From: Bacteroidales bacterium UBA4116
GTDB lineage: Bacteria > Bacteroidota > Bacteroidia > Bacteroidales > Tannerellaceae
Assembly: GCA_002381645.1 (NCBI GenBank)
Contig: DFXE01000001.1
Coordinates: forward strand, 335,679 to 399,678
Reading direction: 5' to 3'
Length of the DNA stretch: 64,000 bases
The notes under the pieces were generated by a model, which was not told the DNA's origin, made no database searches, and worked only from the letters and a program-made list of their open reading frames with translations. Below, in pieces: positions 1-8,786 of the stretch (position 1 is its first letter; each line of letters starts with the position of its first letter). A program made the position numbers and the translations under genes.

Positions 1-1802
1 CATTAGTAATTTGTACATTAGTATGTATGATGAGCGTACAGGCACAATGGAAGCCGGTGGGAGATAAGATAAAAACTCCCTGGGCGGAGCAAATCAACCC
101 GCAAAGTGTATTACCCGAATATCCGCGTCCTTTAATGGAACGGCCGGACTGGACCAATCTGAACGGATTATGGCAGTATGCTGTTACTCCGCGCGGAGCG
201 GCCGAACCTGCAACATTCGACGGACAGATACTGGTACCGTTTGCTATTGAATCGTCTTTATCCGGAGTGATGAAGGAAGTGGGCGATGCCAATGAACTAT
301 GGTATAAAAGGGATTTTACTATCCCCGGAAGCTGGAAGGGCAAAAACATAATCCTCAATTTCGGCGCGGTAGACTGGAAAGCCGATGTATTTATCAATGA
401 TATCCTGATCGGTTCGCATCAGGGAGGTTTTACGCCTTTCAGCTTTGATGTCACTCCTTATTTAACGGGCAAAACCAACCATAAGCTCATTGTACGCGTA
501 TGGGACCCGACAGATAAAGGCTATCAGCCACGCGGTAAACAGGTAAACAACCCCGAAGGGATATGGTACACTCCGGTAACAGGAATATGGCAGACTGTTT
601 GGCTTGAACCCGTATCTTCGGTAAACCATATTACCGCAATCAAAGCTATTCCATGCATTGACAGCGGCTCACTCAATGTAACGGTATCGACCGCTGCATG
701 TAAGCCTGCTGATATTATCGAAGTAAAACTTATGGACAAAGGCCAGGTGATTGCAACCGCAAAAGGCCTGCAGGGAAAAGAGTTACGCTTAGGTGTCAAG
801 AATCCTACCCTTTGGGATACTAAAAATCCGTATTTATATGATATGAAGGTATCGGTTATCTCTTCCGGCAAAACAGTGGACGAAGTGAAGTCTTATACAG
901 CTTTCCGTAAAATATCTATGAAACGCGACGCCAACGGTTTAATGCGTATGCAACTGAATAACAAAGATCTGTTTCATTACGGCCCGCTCGACCAGGGTTG
1001 GTGGCCCGACGGATTATACACTGCGCCAACCGATGAAGCCTTGTTATATGATATAAAGAAAACAAAAGAGTGGGGATTCAACATGATCCGTAAACACGTG
1101 AAAGTTGAACCGGCCCGGTGGTACTACCACTGCGATAAAGAAGGTATGCTGGTTTGGCAGGATATGCCGAGCGGCGACATGGGCAACCAATGGGCGCCTC
1201 ACCAATACAACGGAGGGACAGACAAGAACCGTTCGGCTGTATCCGTTGCAAACTTCTACCAGGAGTGGAAAGAGATCATGGATTTATGTATGTCTAATCC
1301 TTCCGTAGTGATATGGGTTCCGTTCAACGAAGCATGGGGGCAATTCGATACCGAGAAAGTAACCGAATGGACACAAGCGTATGATCCGTCACGGCTGGTT
1401 AATCCTGCCAGCGGTGGAAACCACCGCCCGACAGGGGACATCCTCGACCTGCATAATTATCCCGGACCGGCTATGTTCCTATTCGACGCGCAACGCGTAA
1501 ATGTATTGGGCGAATACGGCGGTATCGGGCTACCTTTGGAAGAACACCTCTGGTGGCAAAAGCGTAACTGGGGATATGTACAGTTCAAGAGTGTTGAAGA
1601 GGTAACGGCACAGTATGTAAAATACGCAAAAGAACTGCAGGACATGGTAAAAAGAGGCTTCTCTGCCGCCGTTTATACCCAGACCACGGATGTTGAAGGC
1701 GAAGTAAACGGATTGATGACTTACGATCGTAAGAAAATAAAGATCAATGAAGCTGCTGTAAGAAAAGCAAATCAGGATGTAATTAATGAATTGTCTAAAT
1801 AA
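1..1802 (+). CDS. Glycoside hydrolase family 2 enzyme (5' end outside window)
   Basis: A secreted GH2 enzyme of the beta-galactosidase/beta-glucuronidase type. The first ATG in the window is at 27, but the frame is open to the left edge and codons 3-26 read LVICTLVC, followed by MMSVQAQ. This is the hydrophobic core and cleavage region of a signal peptide, so the true start lies upstream. Counting from the ATG at 27, a jelly-roll sugar-binding domain (about 35-205), an Ig-like domain (to about 305) and a TIM barrel follow. The acid/base Glu is in FNEAWG (about residue 435) and the nucleophile Glu in LGEYGG (about 496), both intact. The stop is 2 bp before the next GH2 gene, so the two are co-transcribed. 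The substrate cannot be told from sequence alone. Confidence 0.88.
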   Translation, partial: LVICTLVCMMSVQAQWKPVGDKIKTPWAEQINPQSVLPEYPRPLMERPDWTNLNGLWQYAVTPRGAAEPATFDGQILVPFAIESSLSGVMKEVGDANELWYKRDFTIPGSWKGKNIILNFGAVDWKADVFINDILIGSHQGGFTPFSFDVTPYLTGKTNHKLIVRVWDPTDKGYQPRGKQVNNPEGIWYTPVTGIWQTVWLEPVSSVNHITAIKAIPCIDSGSLNVTVSTAACKPADIIEVKLMDKGQVIATAKGLQGKELRLGVKNPTLWDTKNPYLYDMKVSVISSGKTVDEVKSYTAFRKISMKRDANGLMRMQLNNKDLFHYGPLDQGWWPDGLYTAPTDEALLYDIKKTKEWGFNMIRKHVKVEPARWYYHCDKEGMLVWQDMPSGDMGNQWAPHQYNGGTDKNRSAVSVANFYQEWKEIMDLCMSNPSVVIWVPFNEAWGQFDTEKVTEWTQAYDPSRLVNPASGGNHRPTGDILDLHNYPGPAMFLFDAQRVNVLGEYGGIGLPLEEHLWWQKRNWGYVQFKSVEEVTAQYVKYAKELQDMVKRGFSAAVYTQTTDVEGEVNGLMTYDRKKIKINEAAVRKANQDVINELSK

Positions 1803-1804
1803 AA

Positions 1805-3658
1805 ATGAAAAAGTTAGTCTTATTGTTTGCGGTACTGTTATATGGTACCGCAAACCTTTCAGCAATTCCGCGCCCGGAATACCCACGCCCGCAGTTTGAA
1901 CGTACACAATGGGTCAATTTAAATGGTGACTGGACCTATTCGTTCGATTTCAGCGGTTCGGGCATGGAACGGGAATTATATAAATCGACAGGGTTTGATC
2001 AAAAGATCGTTGTGCCTTTTTGCCCCGAAAGCGAATTGTCGGGAGTTGGATATAAAGATTTTATACCCCATTTCTGGTATCAGCGTACGGTATCTGTTCC
2101 GCAGGATTGGGCGGGGAAAAAGATTTTATTGAACTTCGGCGCCGTATATTACAAAGCTGAAATATATATCGACGGCACATTGGCCGGACGGCATTTTGGC
2201 GGCACTTCCTCTTTTTCCGTAGATATAACCCATTTAGTAAAAGCCGGCAGCCGGCATAACCTGGTCGTATATGTACAGAGCGATGTACGAAGTATGCAGC
2301 AACCGGCCGGAAAACAAAACCTGCAATACGAATCGTATGCCTGTAATTATACACGTACTACGGGGATATGGCAAACCGTATGGATGGAAGCAGTCCACCC
2401 CGAAGGATTACAATCCGTACAGGTTATAACCGATATCGACCAAAAACAGATCGTCATCCGTCCACGTTTCTATAAAGAACTGGGGGGTAAATTAGAAGTA
2501 TCCCTTTTGGATAACGGTAAAGTAGTTGCTAAACAAACCGTGACCGCCAATACACATTCTTCTGTGGTGCTTCCGGTAAAGAACATGAAAACCTGGAGTC
2601 CCGAAAGCCCCTTCCTCTACGATGTGGAGTATAAGGTTTACAACAAACAGGGAGTTGTAGTAGACCAGGTGAAGACTTATGTAGGTATGCGTAAAGTACA
2701 TATTGAAGGCAACAAGATTTACCTTAATAATCAACCTTTTTACCAGCGGCTGGTATTGGACCAGGGATTTTATCCCGACGGTATCTGGACCGCTCCCAGC
2801 GACGAAGCTCTCCGGAAGGATATCGAACTGTCGATGCAAGCCGGTTTCAACGGGGCACGGCTTCATCAGAAAGTTTTTGAAGAGCGCTTTTATTACTGGG
2901 CGGATAAAATAGGTTACCTTACATGGGGGGAAGCTTCCAGCTGGGGCATGGATTGTAACGATCCGATCGTGGCCCGCAACTTTCTTACCGAATGGGCGGA
3001 AATCGTGGAACGCGACCGCAACCATCCTTCCCTGCTTATATGGACACCCACAAACGAACAGTTCTGGCCCGACCGCGTTCAGTATCCCCGTTTCATGGAA
3101 GACCTTTATAAAATAACGAAGATGATCGATCCCACACGTCCTTTCCACGGGGCAAGCGGAGGTACGCATATCGCCACCGATATCTGGACCATTCACGATT
3201 ACGAACAGGATCCTTCCAAATTAAAGGAAAGATTATATAATGGAGGAAAGCTGGCCGCGACACCCATGTGGGAAATCCAGCTTATGCCCAAGAATATAGG
3301 GTACAATGGGTTGAAATATACCGACCAGTATAACTTCCCCGGGTACAATAAAGATATGCCTTATTTAGTAGATGAATTCGGGGGCATTAAATGGAATCCT
3401 TCCCAGCAGATGGAAAGCGCGCAGAACACATCATGGGGATACGGCGAACCGCCGAGATCACTTGAAGAATTCTACGCCCGCCTGGAAGGACAGGTAAATA
3501 ACGTACTTTCACTCTCAAGTGATATCTGGGGGTATTGTTATACCCAGCTCACCGATGTAGAGCAGGAGCAAAACGGTATTTATTATTACGATCGTACGCC
3601 TAAATTCGACATGAAGCGTATTCATGCGATTTTCAGTAAAGATCCGGAAAACAAATAA
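1805..3658 (+). CDS. Glycoside hydrolase family 2 enzyme, secreted
   Basis: A 617-residue GH2 enzyme with an N-terminal signal peptide (MKKLVLLFAVLLYG, cleavage near LSA-IP). It has the same architecture as the preceding gene: an N-terminal jelly roll beginning EYPRPQFER, an Ig-like domain, then a TIM barrel. The acid/base Glu is at about 418 (TNEQFW) and the nucleophile Glu at about 524 (VDEFGG). It follows the first GH2 gene after 2 bp and is closed by a strong hairpin 7 bp past its stop. The paired paralogues suggest sequential removal of related sugars from one glycan. Likely periplasmic. Exact linkage specificity is unknown. Confidence 0.9.
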   Translation: MKKLVLLFAVLLYGTANLSAIPRPEYPRPQFERTQWVNLNGDWTYSFDFSGSGMERELYKSTGFDQKIVVPFCPESELSGVGYKDFIPHFWYQRTVSVPQDWAGKKILLNFGAVYYKAEIYIDGTLAGRHFGGTSSFSVDITHLVKAGSRHNLVVYVQSDVRSMQQPAGKQNLQYESYACNYTRTTGIWQTVWMEAVHPEGLQSVQVITDIDQKQIVIRPRFYKELGGKLEVSLLDNGKVVAKQTVTANTHSSVVLPVKNMKTWSPESPFLYDVEYKVYNKQGVVVDQVKTYVGMRKVHIEGNKIYLNNQPFYQRLVLDQGFYPDGIWTAPSDEALRKDIELSMQAGFNGARLHQKVFEERFYYWADKIGYLTWGEASSWGMDCNDPIVARNFLTEWAEIVERDRNHPSLLIWTPTNEQFWPDRVQYPRFMEDLYKITKMIDPTRPFHGASGGTHIATDIWTIHDYEQDPSKLKERLYNGGKLAATPMWEIQLMPKNIGYNGLKYTDQYNFPGYNKDMPYLVDEFGGIKWNPSQQMESAQNTSWGYGEPPRSLEEFYARLEGQVNNVLSLSSDIWGYCYTQLTDVEQEQNGIYYYDRTPKFDMKRIHAIFSKDPENK

Positions 3659-3664
3659 TCATCA

Positions 3665-3703
3665 TAAAGATTGCCCGGTAATACTACCGGGCAATCTTTA
3701 TTT
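3665..3703 (+). terminator. Rho-independent terminator after the GH2 pair
   Basis: A perfect 16-bp inverted repeat (3665-3680 and 3685-3700) with the 4-nt loop ATAC, followed by TTT. It starts 7 bp after the GH2 stop codon and separates the GH2 pair from the next gene. Confidence 0.85.
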
Positions 3704-3738
3704 AACTAAACTCATTATGGAAAAAAAGACATAAAACA

Positions 3739-5760
3739 ATGAAAAATACCATACTATCGTTTCTGTTTATAGGACTGGCTGCATGTACTTCCCAACCTAA
3801 CAAAGATATATCTGTGGTCGACAGGCTTCCCACCGATACCTATAATGATCACTATATTAGTAACCGGTCGCCTTTGCAACCGTCCCAATTTATAAAACTC
3901 CCGGTCGGAAGCATCGAACCGGGGGGCTGGCTCCTCCGCCAAATGGAATTGCAAAAGGACGGACTAAACGGACATTTGGGTGAAATAAGCGCCTGGCTGC
4001 AAAAAGGGGATAACGCCTGGTTGAAAAACGGCGGGCAATGGGGCTGGGAAGAAGTTCCTTACTGGTTAAGGGGATATGGCAACCTTGCCTACGCGTTAAA
4101 AGATGAATCTATGCTGAAAGAAACAAAATTTTGGATAGATCATATCCTGGACAGCCAACGGGCAGACGGGAATTTTGGTCCCATCCATCAAAATGACGGA
4201 AAACAGGATTTCTGGCCCAATATGATCGTATTGTGGATTATGCAATCTTATTATGAATATACCGGGGAGCAAAGAATACTTGATTTTATGTCGGATTATT
4301 GCAGGTTCCTTTTAACCGTACCCGACGAAGATTTCCTGTACAGTTACTGGGAAAACAGCCGTGGCGGAGACAATCTGTGGAGTGTTGTTTGGCTCTATAA
4401 CCATACCGGGGATAAAAGCCTTTTACAATTAGCTGATAAAATACACCGGAATACGGCCGACTGGACTAAATCCACAGAATTACCCAACTGGCATAATGTG
4501 AATATCGCCCAATGTTTCCGTGAACCGGCTACCTATTTCCTTTTTACACAAGATTCGGCGATGCTTGCCGCCAGCTATAATGTGCAAAGCCTTATCCGGA
4601 GAGCCTTCGGACAAGTCCCGGGCGGTATGTTCGGCGCCGACGAAAACGCCCGCATAGGTTTCTTCGATCCGCGTCAGGGAACAGAGACATGCGGATTTGT
4701 TGAACAAATGGCATCCGACGAGATTATGTTACTCATTACCGGCGACCCGTATTGGGCGGAAAACTGCGAAGACGTAGCCTTTAACAGCTACCCTGCTTCC
4801 ATGATGCCCGATTACAAAGCATTGCGGTATATCACCAGCCCGAACCATGTGGTGAGCGACTCTAAAAATCATCATCCGGGAATTGATAACCGCGGGCCTT
4901 TCCTGGCTATGAATCCGTTCAGCAGCCGGTGTTGCCAGCACAACCATGGATTTGGATGGCCGTATTATGCGGAACATCTGATACTGGCGACGCCCGACAA
5001 CGGCATGGCAGCCGTACTCTATAATACCTGCCGGGCAAAGGTGAAAGTGGGGAACGGAACAGAAGTTATCATACAGGAGCAGAGCAATTATCCGTTTGAA
5101 GAGAATATTCGTTTCACGATCAACACACCGGAAAACGTAACCTTCCCGCTTTATTTACGTATACCCTCCTGGTGTGAGAATGCATCCATCAGTATAAACG
5201 GAACAAAAAGCCCGGTAGAAACAGCAGACGGCAGTTACGCACGTATAACCCGTGAATGGGCTGATGAAGACGAAGTCATATTGCATATACCGATGAAACT
5301 CTCTACCCGGCAATGGCAGGTCAACAAAAACAGCGTAAGCATAGATTACGGTCCGTTAACTTTGTCGCTTAAAATAGAGGAAGATTATAAACGCCTCGAC
5401 AGCCGTGAAACTGCCATATGGGATTCTAAATGGCAGGAAGGGGCGGATGCTTCGAAATGGCCTACTTACGAGATCTATCCTGCAAGCGCATGGAACTATG
5501 CGCTCTCGGTCAATTCTCCCATAGAAATAATCCATAGGCCCTGGCCGGAGGATAATAATCCGTTTACATTGCCGAATGTACCAATTGAATTTAAAACGAA
5601 AGGAAGGCTTATACCCGAATGGAAAATTGATGAGTACGATCTTTGCGGCGTATTACCGTATGAGAATGCCGTTATGTCGGACCGGAAGGAAGATATTACA
5701 TTGGTTCCTATGGGAGCCGCCCGCTTACGGATAACAGCATTTCCTCCCGCAAAAGAATAA
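3739..5760 (+). CDS. GH127-type (DUF1680) glycosidase lipoprotein, probable beta-L-arabinofuranosidase clan
   Basis: A 673-residue protein with a lipoprotein signal (FIGLAAC; Cys at 16), hence probably anchored in the outer membrane or facing the periplasm. The body matches the GH127/GH146 group (alpha/alpha barrel, Glyco_hydro_127). In that family a zinc-bound cysteine is the nucleophile. The expected ligands are visible: Glu316 and Cys318 in TETCG, and a Cys-Cys pair at 398-399 in SRCCQHN. It lies 80 bp after the GH2 pair behind a terminator, so it may have its own promoter. Inference: it acts with the GH2 enzymes on an arabinose-containing or related plant glycan. The substrate is not certain, because DUF1680 proteins are diverse. 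Confidence 0.82.
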   Translation: MKNTILSFLFIGLAACTSQPNKDISVVDRLPTDTYNDHYISNRSPLQPSQFIKLPVGSIEPGGWLLRQMELQKDGLNGHLGEISAWLQKGDNAWLKNGGQWGWEEVPYWLRGYGNLAYALKDESMLKETKFWIDHILDSQRADGNFGPIHQNDGKQDFWPNMIVLWIMQSYYEYTGEQRILDFMSDYCRFLLTVPDEDFLYSYWENSRGGDNLWSVVWLYNHTGDKSLLQLADKIHRNTADWTKSTELPNWHNVNIAQCFREPATYFLFTQDSAMLAASYNVQSLIRRAFGQVPGGMFGADENARIGFFDPRQGTETCGFVEQMASDEIMLLITGDPYWAENCEDVAFNSYPASMMPDYKALRYITSPNHVVSDSKNHHPGIDNRGPFLAMNPFSSRCCQHNHGFGWPYYAEHLILATPDNGMAAVLYNTCRAKVKVGNGTEVIIQEQSNYPFEENIRFTINTPENVTFPLYLRIPSWCENASISINGTKSPVETADGSYARITREWADEDEVILHIPMKLSTRQWQVNKNSVSIDYGPLTLSLKIEEDYKRLDSRETAIWDSKWQEGADASKWPTYEIYPASAWNYALSVNSPIEIIHRPWPEDNNPFTLPNVPIEFKTKGRLIPEWKIDEYDLCGVLPYENAVMSDRKEDITLVPMGAARLRITAFPPAKE

Positions 5761-5906
5761 TATGGATTATTCTTTTGTATGATAAAAAAATAATCGATGT
5801 GAGTCCCGATAAATTAGTATTACACTGTGACAATTTATCGCTTTATTACTAAATAACTAAGCCATAGTTAATGTACATTTGATGCATGGATTATTCCTTT
5901 TTATTC

Positions 5907-5952
5907 ATTCCACCTTGGTGAAATTTATTTTTCACTAAGGTGGAATTTTTAT
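5907..5952 (+). terminator. Hairpin with T-rich tail, probable terminator
   Basis: Arms at 5908-5923 and 5930-5945 pair over 16 bp with one G-T wobble and a 6-nt loop. A T-rich tail follows. It lies about 150 bp after the GH127-type gene and is the nearest terminator-like structure for it. It shares its TTTCAC/GTGAAA core with the two neighbouring palindromes. Confidence 0.5.
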
Positions 5953-5990
5953 TTCACCCGGGTGAAACGAATATTTCACCAACGTGAAAT
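5952..5990. repeat. Two further TTTCAC/GTGAAA palindromes
   Basis: A perfect 16-bp palindrome, TTTCACCCGGGTGAAA, lies at 5952-5967. A second dyad at 5973-5990 has arms ATTTCAC and GTGAAAT around CAAC. With the hairpin just upstream this makes three related dyads within 85 bp. They look like a small dispersed palindromic element; no protein-binding role can be shown. Confidence 0.6.
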
Positions 5991-6247
5991 GAATAATTCT
6001 TCAAAGACTTAGAATCAAAACCTCCTATGTTATGCAATAAATATAAAGGTAGTAAACATGAGTTCCTTCTACAGAAGCTATAAGCTTCCGCATGAACAGT
6101 TACATACATGGAAAATTGCGGGTGAAAGTAATGTTACATGAGTGGAAGATGATCTTCCACCCTAAATCATACTGCGCATCAGCCTTTGAGGGGAAAAGTG
6201 GAAGGTGAAGGATGGTTGTGGGGAAAGAATGTGTTTAAGGTATATGA

Positions 6248-7210
6248 TTAGAAAATACCTCCTTTATACATATCGTCAAAGTTCGGTTTTGAAGTCTCTG
6301 TACTTTTGGTGTCATCATCCGGGTTTAATTCCTGTGATTTCTTTATATCCTCTTCGGCACCTTCATTATCTCCCAGCATTTTTTTTGCTTTTCCTCTTTT
6401 ATTGTAAGCTTCAGCAAAATCGGGTTTGATTTCAATTGCTTCATCGAAAAGTTCTACAGCTTTGGCCAGTTCTCCTGTATTAATGAGCAAAGAACCGAAA
6501 GCAAGAAAAGCGTCTGTATTGAACGGATTTAATTCTAAAACCTGTTTATAGTCATCTACGGCCGCAGATATATCGTTAAGTTTTTCATGTATACGGGCAC
6601 GCAAAAGATAACTTGCTTCTTCTTCAGGAGCCAGCTCTATGGCTTTTTCAATGTCCGGCAAAGCATTTTCAGCCTCATTTAATTCGACAAATACTTCCGC
6701 ACGCAGCAGATAAGCCTCGGTAAAGTCGTCTTTCAATTCAATGGCTTTGGACAAATCGGTTACGGCCTCTTTTAACACTTTGGTTAACTTTTTCGCTTTA
6801 CCCGACAGATACCATGCGGCATGATTAGCATCGTCGAGTTCGATAACACGTAGGCAGTCAGTCAACGCTTCCTGTTCTTTATCCATAAGAAATAAGATCT
6901 GAATACGGGTAAGGTAGGAAGGTACGCTTTCAGGCTCCAGTTCAATCATACGGGTAGAGAGGCTTAATGCCTCTTCGAACTCATGTACGTTTATATAGGC
7001 TGTTACCAGATAGCCCATTGTCTCGAAATCTTCCTGAATCTCCAGCGCTTCCCGAAAACATTTGATCGCATATGGTACTTGTCCGATCCGTTGGGCGCGG
7101 AGGCCATCGTATTTAAAAATATCAAAATTCTTTTTATCGGCTTTAGAAATACTTTCCGTTGCGCTATCCTCCCTGGATGAAGAAAAAAGAGATTTAAAAA
7201 AGTTTCCCAT
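6248..7210 (-). CDS. Tetratricopeptide repeat protein
   Basis: A 320-residue protein beginning MGNFFKSLFSS, without a convincing signal peptide, followed by about seven TPR units of 34 residues (motifs such as AYLLRAEVF and AYNKRGKAK). TPR arrays are protein-interaction scaffolds; the partner is unknown. I chose the ATG at 7210 rather than the one at 7246 because a -7 promoter box for this strand sits at 7235-7242 and would lie inside the longer version. It is divergent from the NhaC-type gene and convergent with the glycosidase genes, so it appears monocistronic. Confidence 0.85.
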   Translation of the reverse strand: MGNFFKSLFSSSREDSATESISKADKKNFDIFKYDGLRAQRIGQVPYAIKCFREALEIQEDFETMGYLVTAYINVHEFEEALSLSTRMIELEPESVPSYLTRIQILFLMDKEQEALTDCLRVIELDDANHAAWYLSGKAKKLTKVLKEAVTDLSKAIELKDDFTEAYLLRAEVFVELNEAENALPDIEKAIELAPEEEASYLLRARIHEKLNDISAAVDDYKQVLELNPFNTDAFLAFGSLLINTGELAKAVELFDEAIEIKPDFAEAYNKRGKAKKMLGDNEGAEEDIKKSQELNPDDDTKSTETSKPNFDDMYKGGIF

Positions 7211-7234
7211 GGGGCTAATGTTTTTAATAATTGA

Positions 7235-7242
7235 CAAAAATA
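7235..7242 (-). promoter_or_regulatory. -7 promoter box for the TPR gene
   Basis: TATTTTTG on the minus strand matches the Bacteroidota TAnnTTTG -7 consensus and lies 25 bp upstream of the start at 7210. No clear TTTG -33 element is seen at the expected spacing. Confidence 0.45.
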
Positions 7243-7285
7243 CCAATTTTAATAGAAAAACAGGTTATTTAGTTTGGTACTTCTT

Positions 7286-7293
7286 TATCTTTG
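7286..7293 (+). promoter_or_regulatory. -7 promoter box for the transporter pair
   Basis: TATCTTTG matches TAnnTTTG and lies 27 bp upstream of the ATG at 7320. A TTTG at 7273 is too close to serve as the -33 element. Confidence 0.45.
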
Positions 7294-7319
7294 TATTCCT
7301 ATTTAATTTAGTTCAACGA

Positions 7320-8786
7320 ATGCATAGCGATTCTCCCAGAATACCTTCCCCTTTATTATCTCTTGTCCCGATACTTATATTAGTCGGATTACTTTTTATC
7401 ACCATACGGATATTCGGCAGCGATTCATTAAGCGGTGCAAGCCAGATCGCGTTATTAACGGCAACGGCTGTATGTTCATTCATTGCAGTTGTTTACTGCA
7501 AAGTAAAATGGAAAACGATTGAAATCGCCATTATCAACAATGTTTCGGGTGTGGCGATCGCCATATTTATATTATTGATAATAGGAGCCTTATCGGGTAG
7601 CTGGATGATCAGTGGAGTGGTGCCGACATTGATATATTACGGAATGCAAATTATTCATCCGAGCTTCTTCCTGGTTTCTACCTGTTTGATTTGCGCTATT
7701 GTTTCAGTCATGACGGGCAGCTCCTGGACAACCATTGCCACGATAGGGATTGCTTTGCTGGGAATCGGGCAGGCTCAGGGTTTTTCCGACGGATGGATTG
7801 CGGGGGCGATCGTCTCCGGAGCTTATTTCGGTGATAAGATGTCGCCTTTATCGGATACCACCATTTTGGCCTCATCCGTAACGGATACACCGTTGTTTAA
7901 GCATATCCGGTATATGATGATAACAACGATACCATCCATTGTAATCTCACTTATCATTTTCACCATTGCCGGCTTATCGCATGAAGCAACAGCTACGGAA
8001 CAAATCGCCATTTATTCCGCTTCGCTCAAAGAGACATTTACTATTTCTTTATGGTTATTGGTGATCCCGGTTTTTACGGGTTTCCTAATTGCCAGGCGCG
8101 TACCATCTGTTGTCACTTTATTTTTATCTGCCGCCTTGGCAGGAGTGTTCGCCTTATTCTTTCAGCCTCATTTATTGCATGAAATAGCCGGAACGGATAC
8201 GCAAGGCATAACGTCGCAAATAAAAGGTTTATTGATAACATTTTACGGCAGTACACAGATCGAGACCGGAAACAGCGCGTTAAATGAATTGATATCGACC
8301 AGCGGCATGAGTGGTATGCTTAACACCATATGGCTTATTATATGCGCGATGAGCTTTGGTGGCGCTATGGCTGCAAGTGGTATGCTGGGAAGTATAACTT
8401 CGGTATTCCTCCGGTTTATGAAACGTACGGTAGGTTTAGTTGCCTCCACGGTCGCATCGGGTATATTCTTTAATATAACTACCGCCGACCAGTACATTTC
8501 TATTATTTTAACCGGCAATATGTTTAAGAATATTTATAAGGAAAAAGGGTATGAGAACCGGTTGCTCAGCCGTACTACGGAGGATGCTGTTACGGTAACT
8601 TCGCCGCTTGTACCCTGGAATACATGCGGAATGACTCAGGCCACTATTCTCGGTGTGTCTACATTTACTTATTTGCCTTACTGCTTTTTCAACCTGATCA
8701 GTCCTTTAATGAGTATAACTATTGCCGCTTTAGGCTACAAAATATATCGTACAAATGAAAAAGATAAAGATATCATTACTGGGTAA
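7320..8786 (+). CDS. NhaC-family Na+/H+ antiporter
   Basis: A 488-residue polytopic inner-membrane protein of the NhaC family, expected to exchange Na+ for H+ or for an organic substrate (malate/lactate antiport occurs in the family). Family-typical stretches are MTGSSWTTIATIG and SGAYFGDKMSPLSDTT, and a second half-repeat carries DQYISIILTGNMF. The frame is open further upstream, but the ATG at 7320 gives the usual family length and sits just after a -7 promoter box. The 3' end overlaps the next transporter gene by 32 bp, so the two are probably translationally coupled. Confidence 0.88.
   Translation: MHSDSPRIPSPLLSLVPILILVGLLFITIRIFGSDSLSGASQIALLTATAVCSFIAVVYCKVKWKTIEIAIINNVSGVAIAIFILLIIGALSGSWMISGVVPTLIYYGMQIIHPSFFLVSTCLICAIVSVMTGSSWTTIATIGIALLGIGQAQGFSDGWIAGAIVSGAYFGDKMSPLSDTTILASSVTDTPLFKHIRYMMITTIPSIVISLIIFTIAGLSHEATATEQIAIYSASLKETFTISLWLLVIPVFTGFLIARRVPSVVTLFLSAALAGVFALFFQPHLLHEIAGTDTQGITSQIKGLLITFYGSTQIETGNSALNELISTSGMSGMLNTIWLIICAMSFGGAMAASGMLGSITSVFLRFMKRTVGLVASTVASGIFFNITTADQYISIILTGNMFKNIYKEKGYENRLLSRTTEDAVTVTSPLVPWNTCGMTQATILGVSTFTYLPYCFFNLISPLMSITIAALGYKIYRTNEKDKDIITG

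Larger units (their letters stand above)
5761..6247. other. Gene-free stretch between convergent genes
   Basis: No credible coding frame is seen in about 490 bp. It holds the hairpin and palindromes listed separately (5907-5990) and a further short inverted repeat, GTGGAAGAT/ATCTTCCAC, at 6142-6160. The rest is AT-rich without recognisable features. Confidence 0.6.

Noticed and set aside
2492..3196. 234-codon open frame on the minus strand
   Set aside because: It lies wholly inside the secreted GH2 gene, which has intact catalytic motifs. The antisense frame has no recognisable domain and is an effect of base composition.
7062..7319. N-terminal extension of the NhaC-type protein
   Set aside because: The frame is open here, but the extension overlaps the TPR gene and both divergent promoter boxes; the ATG at 7320 gives the normal family length.
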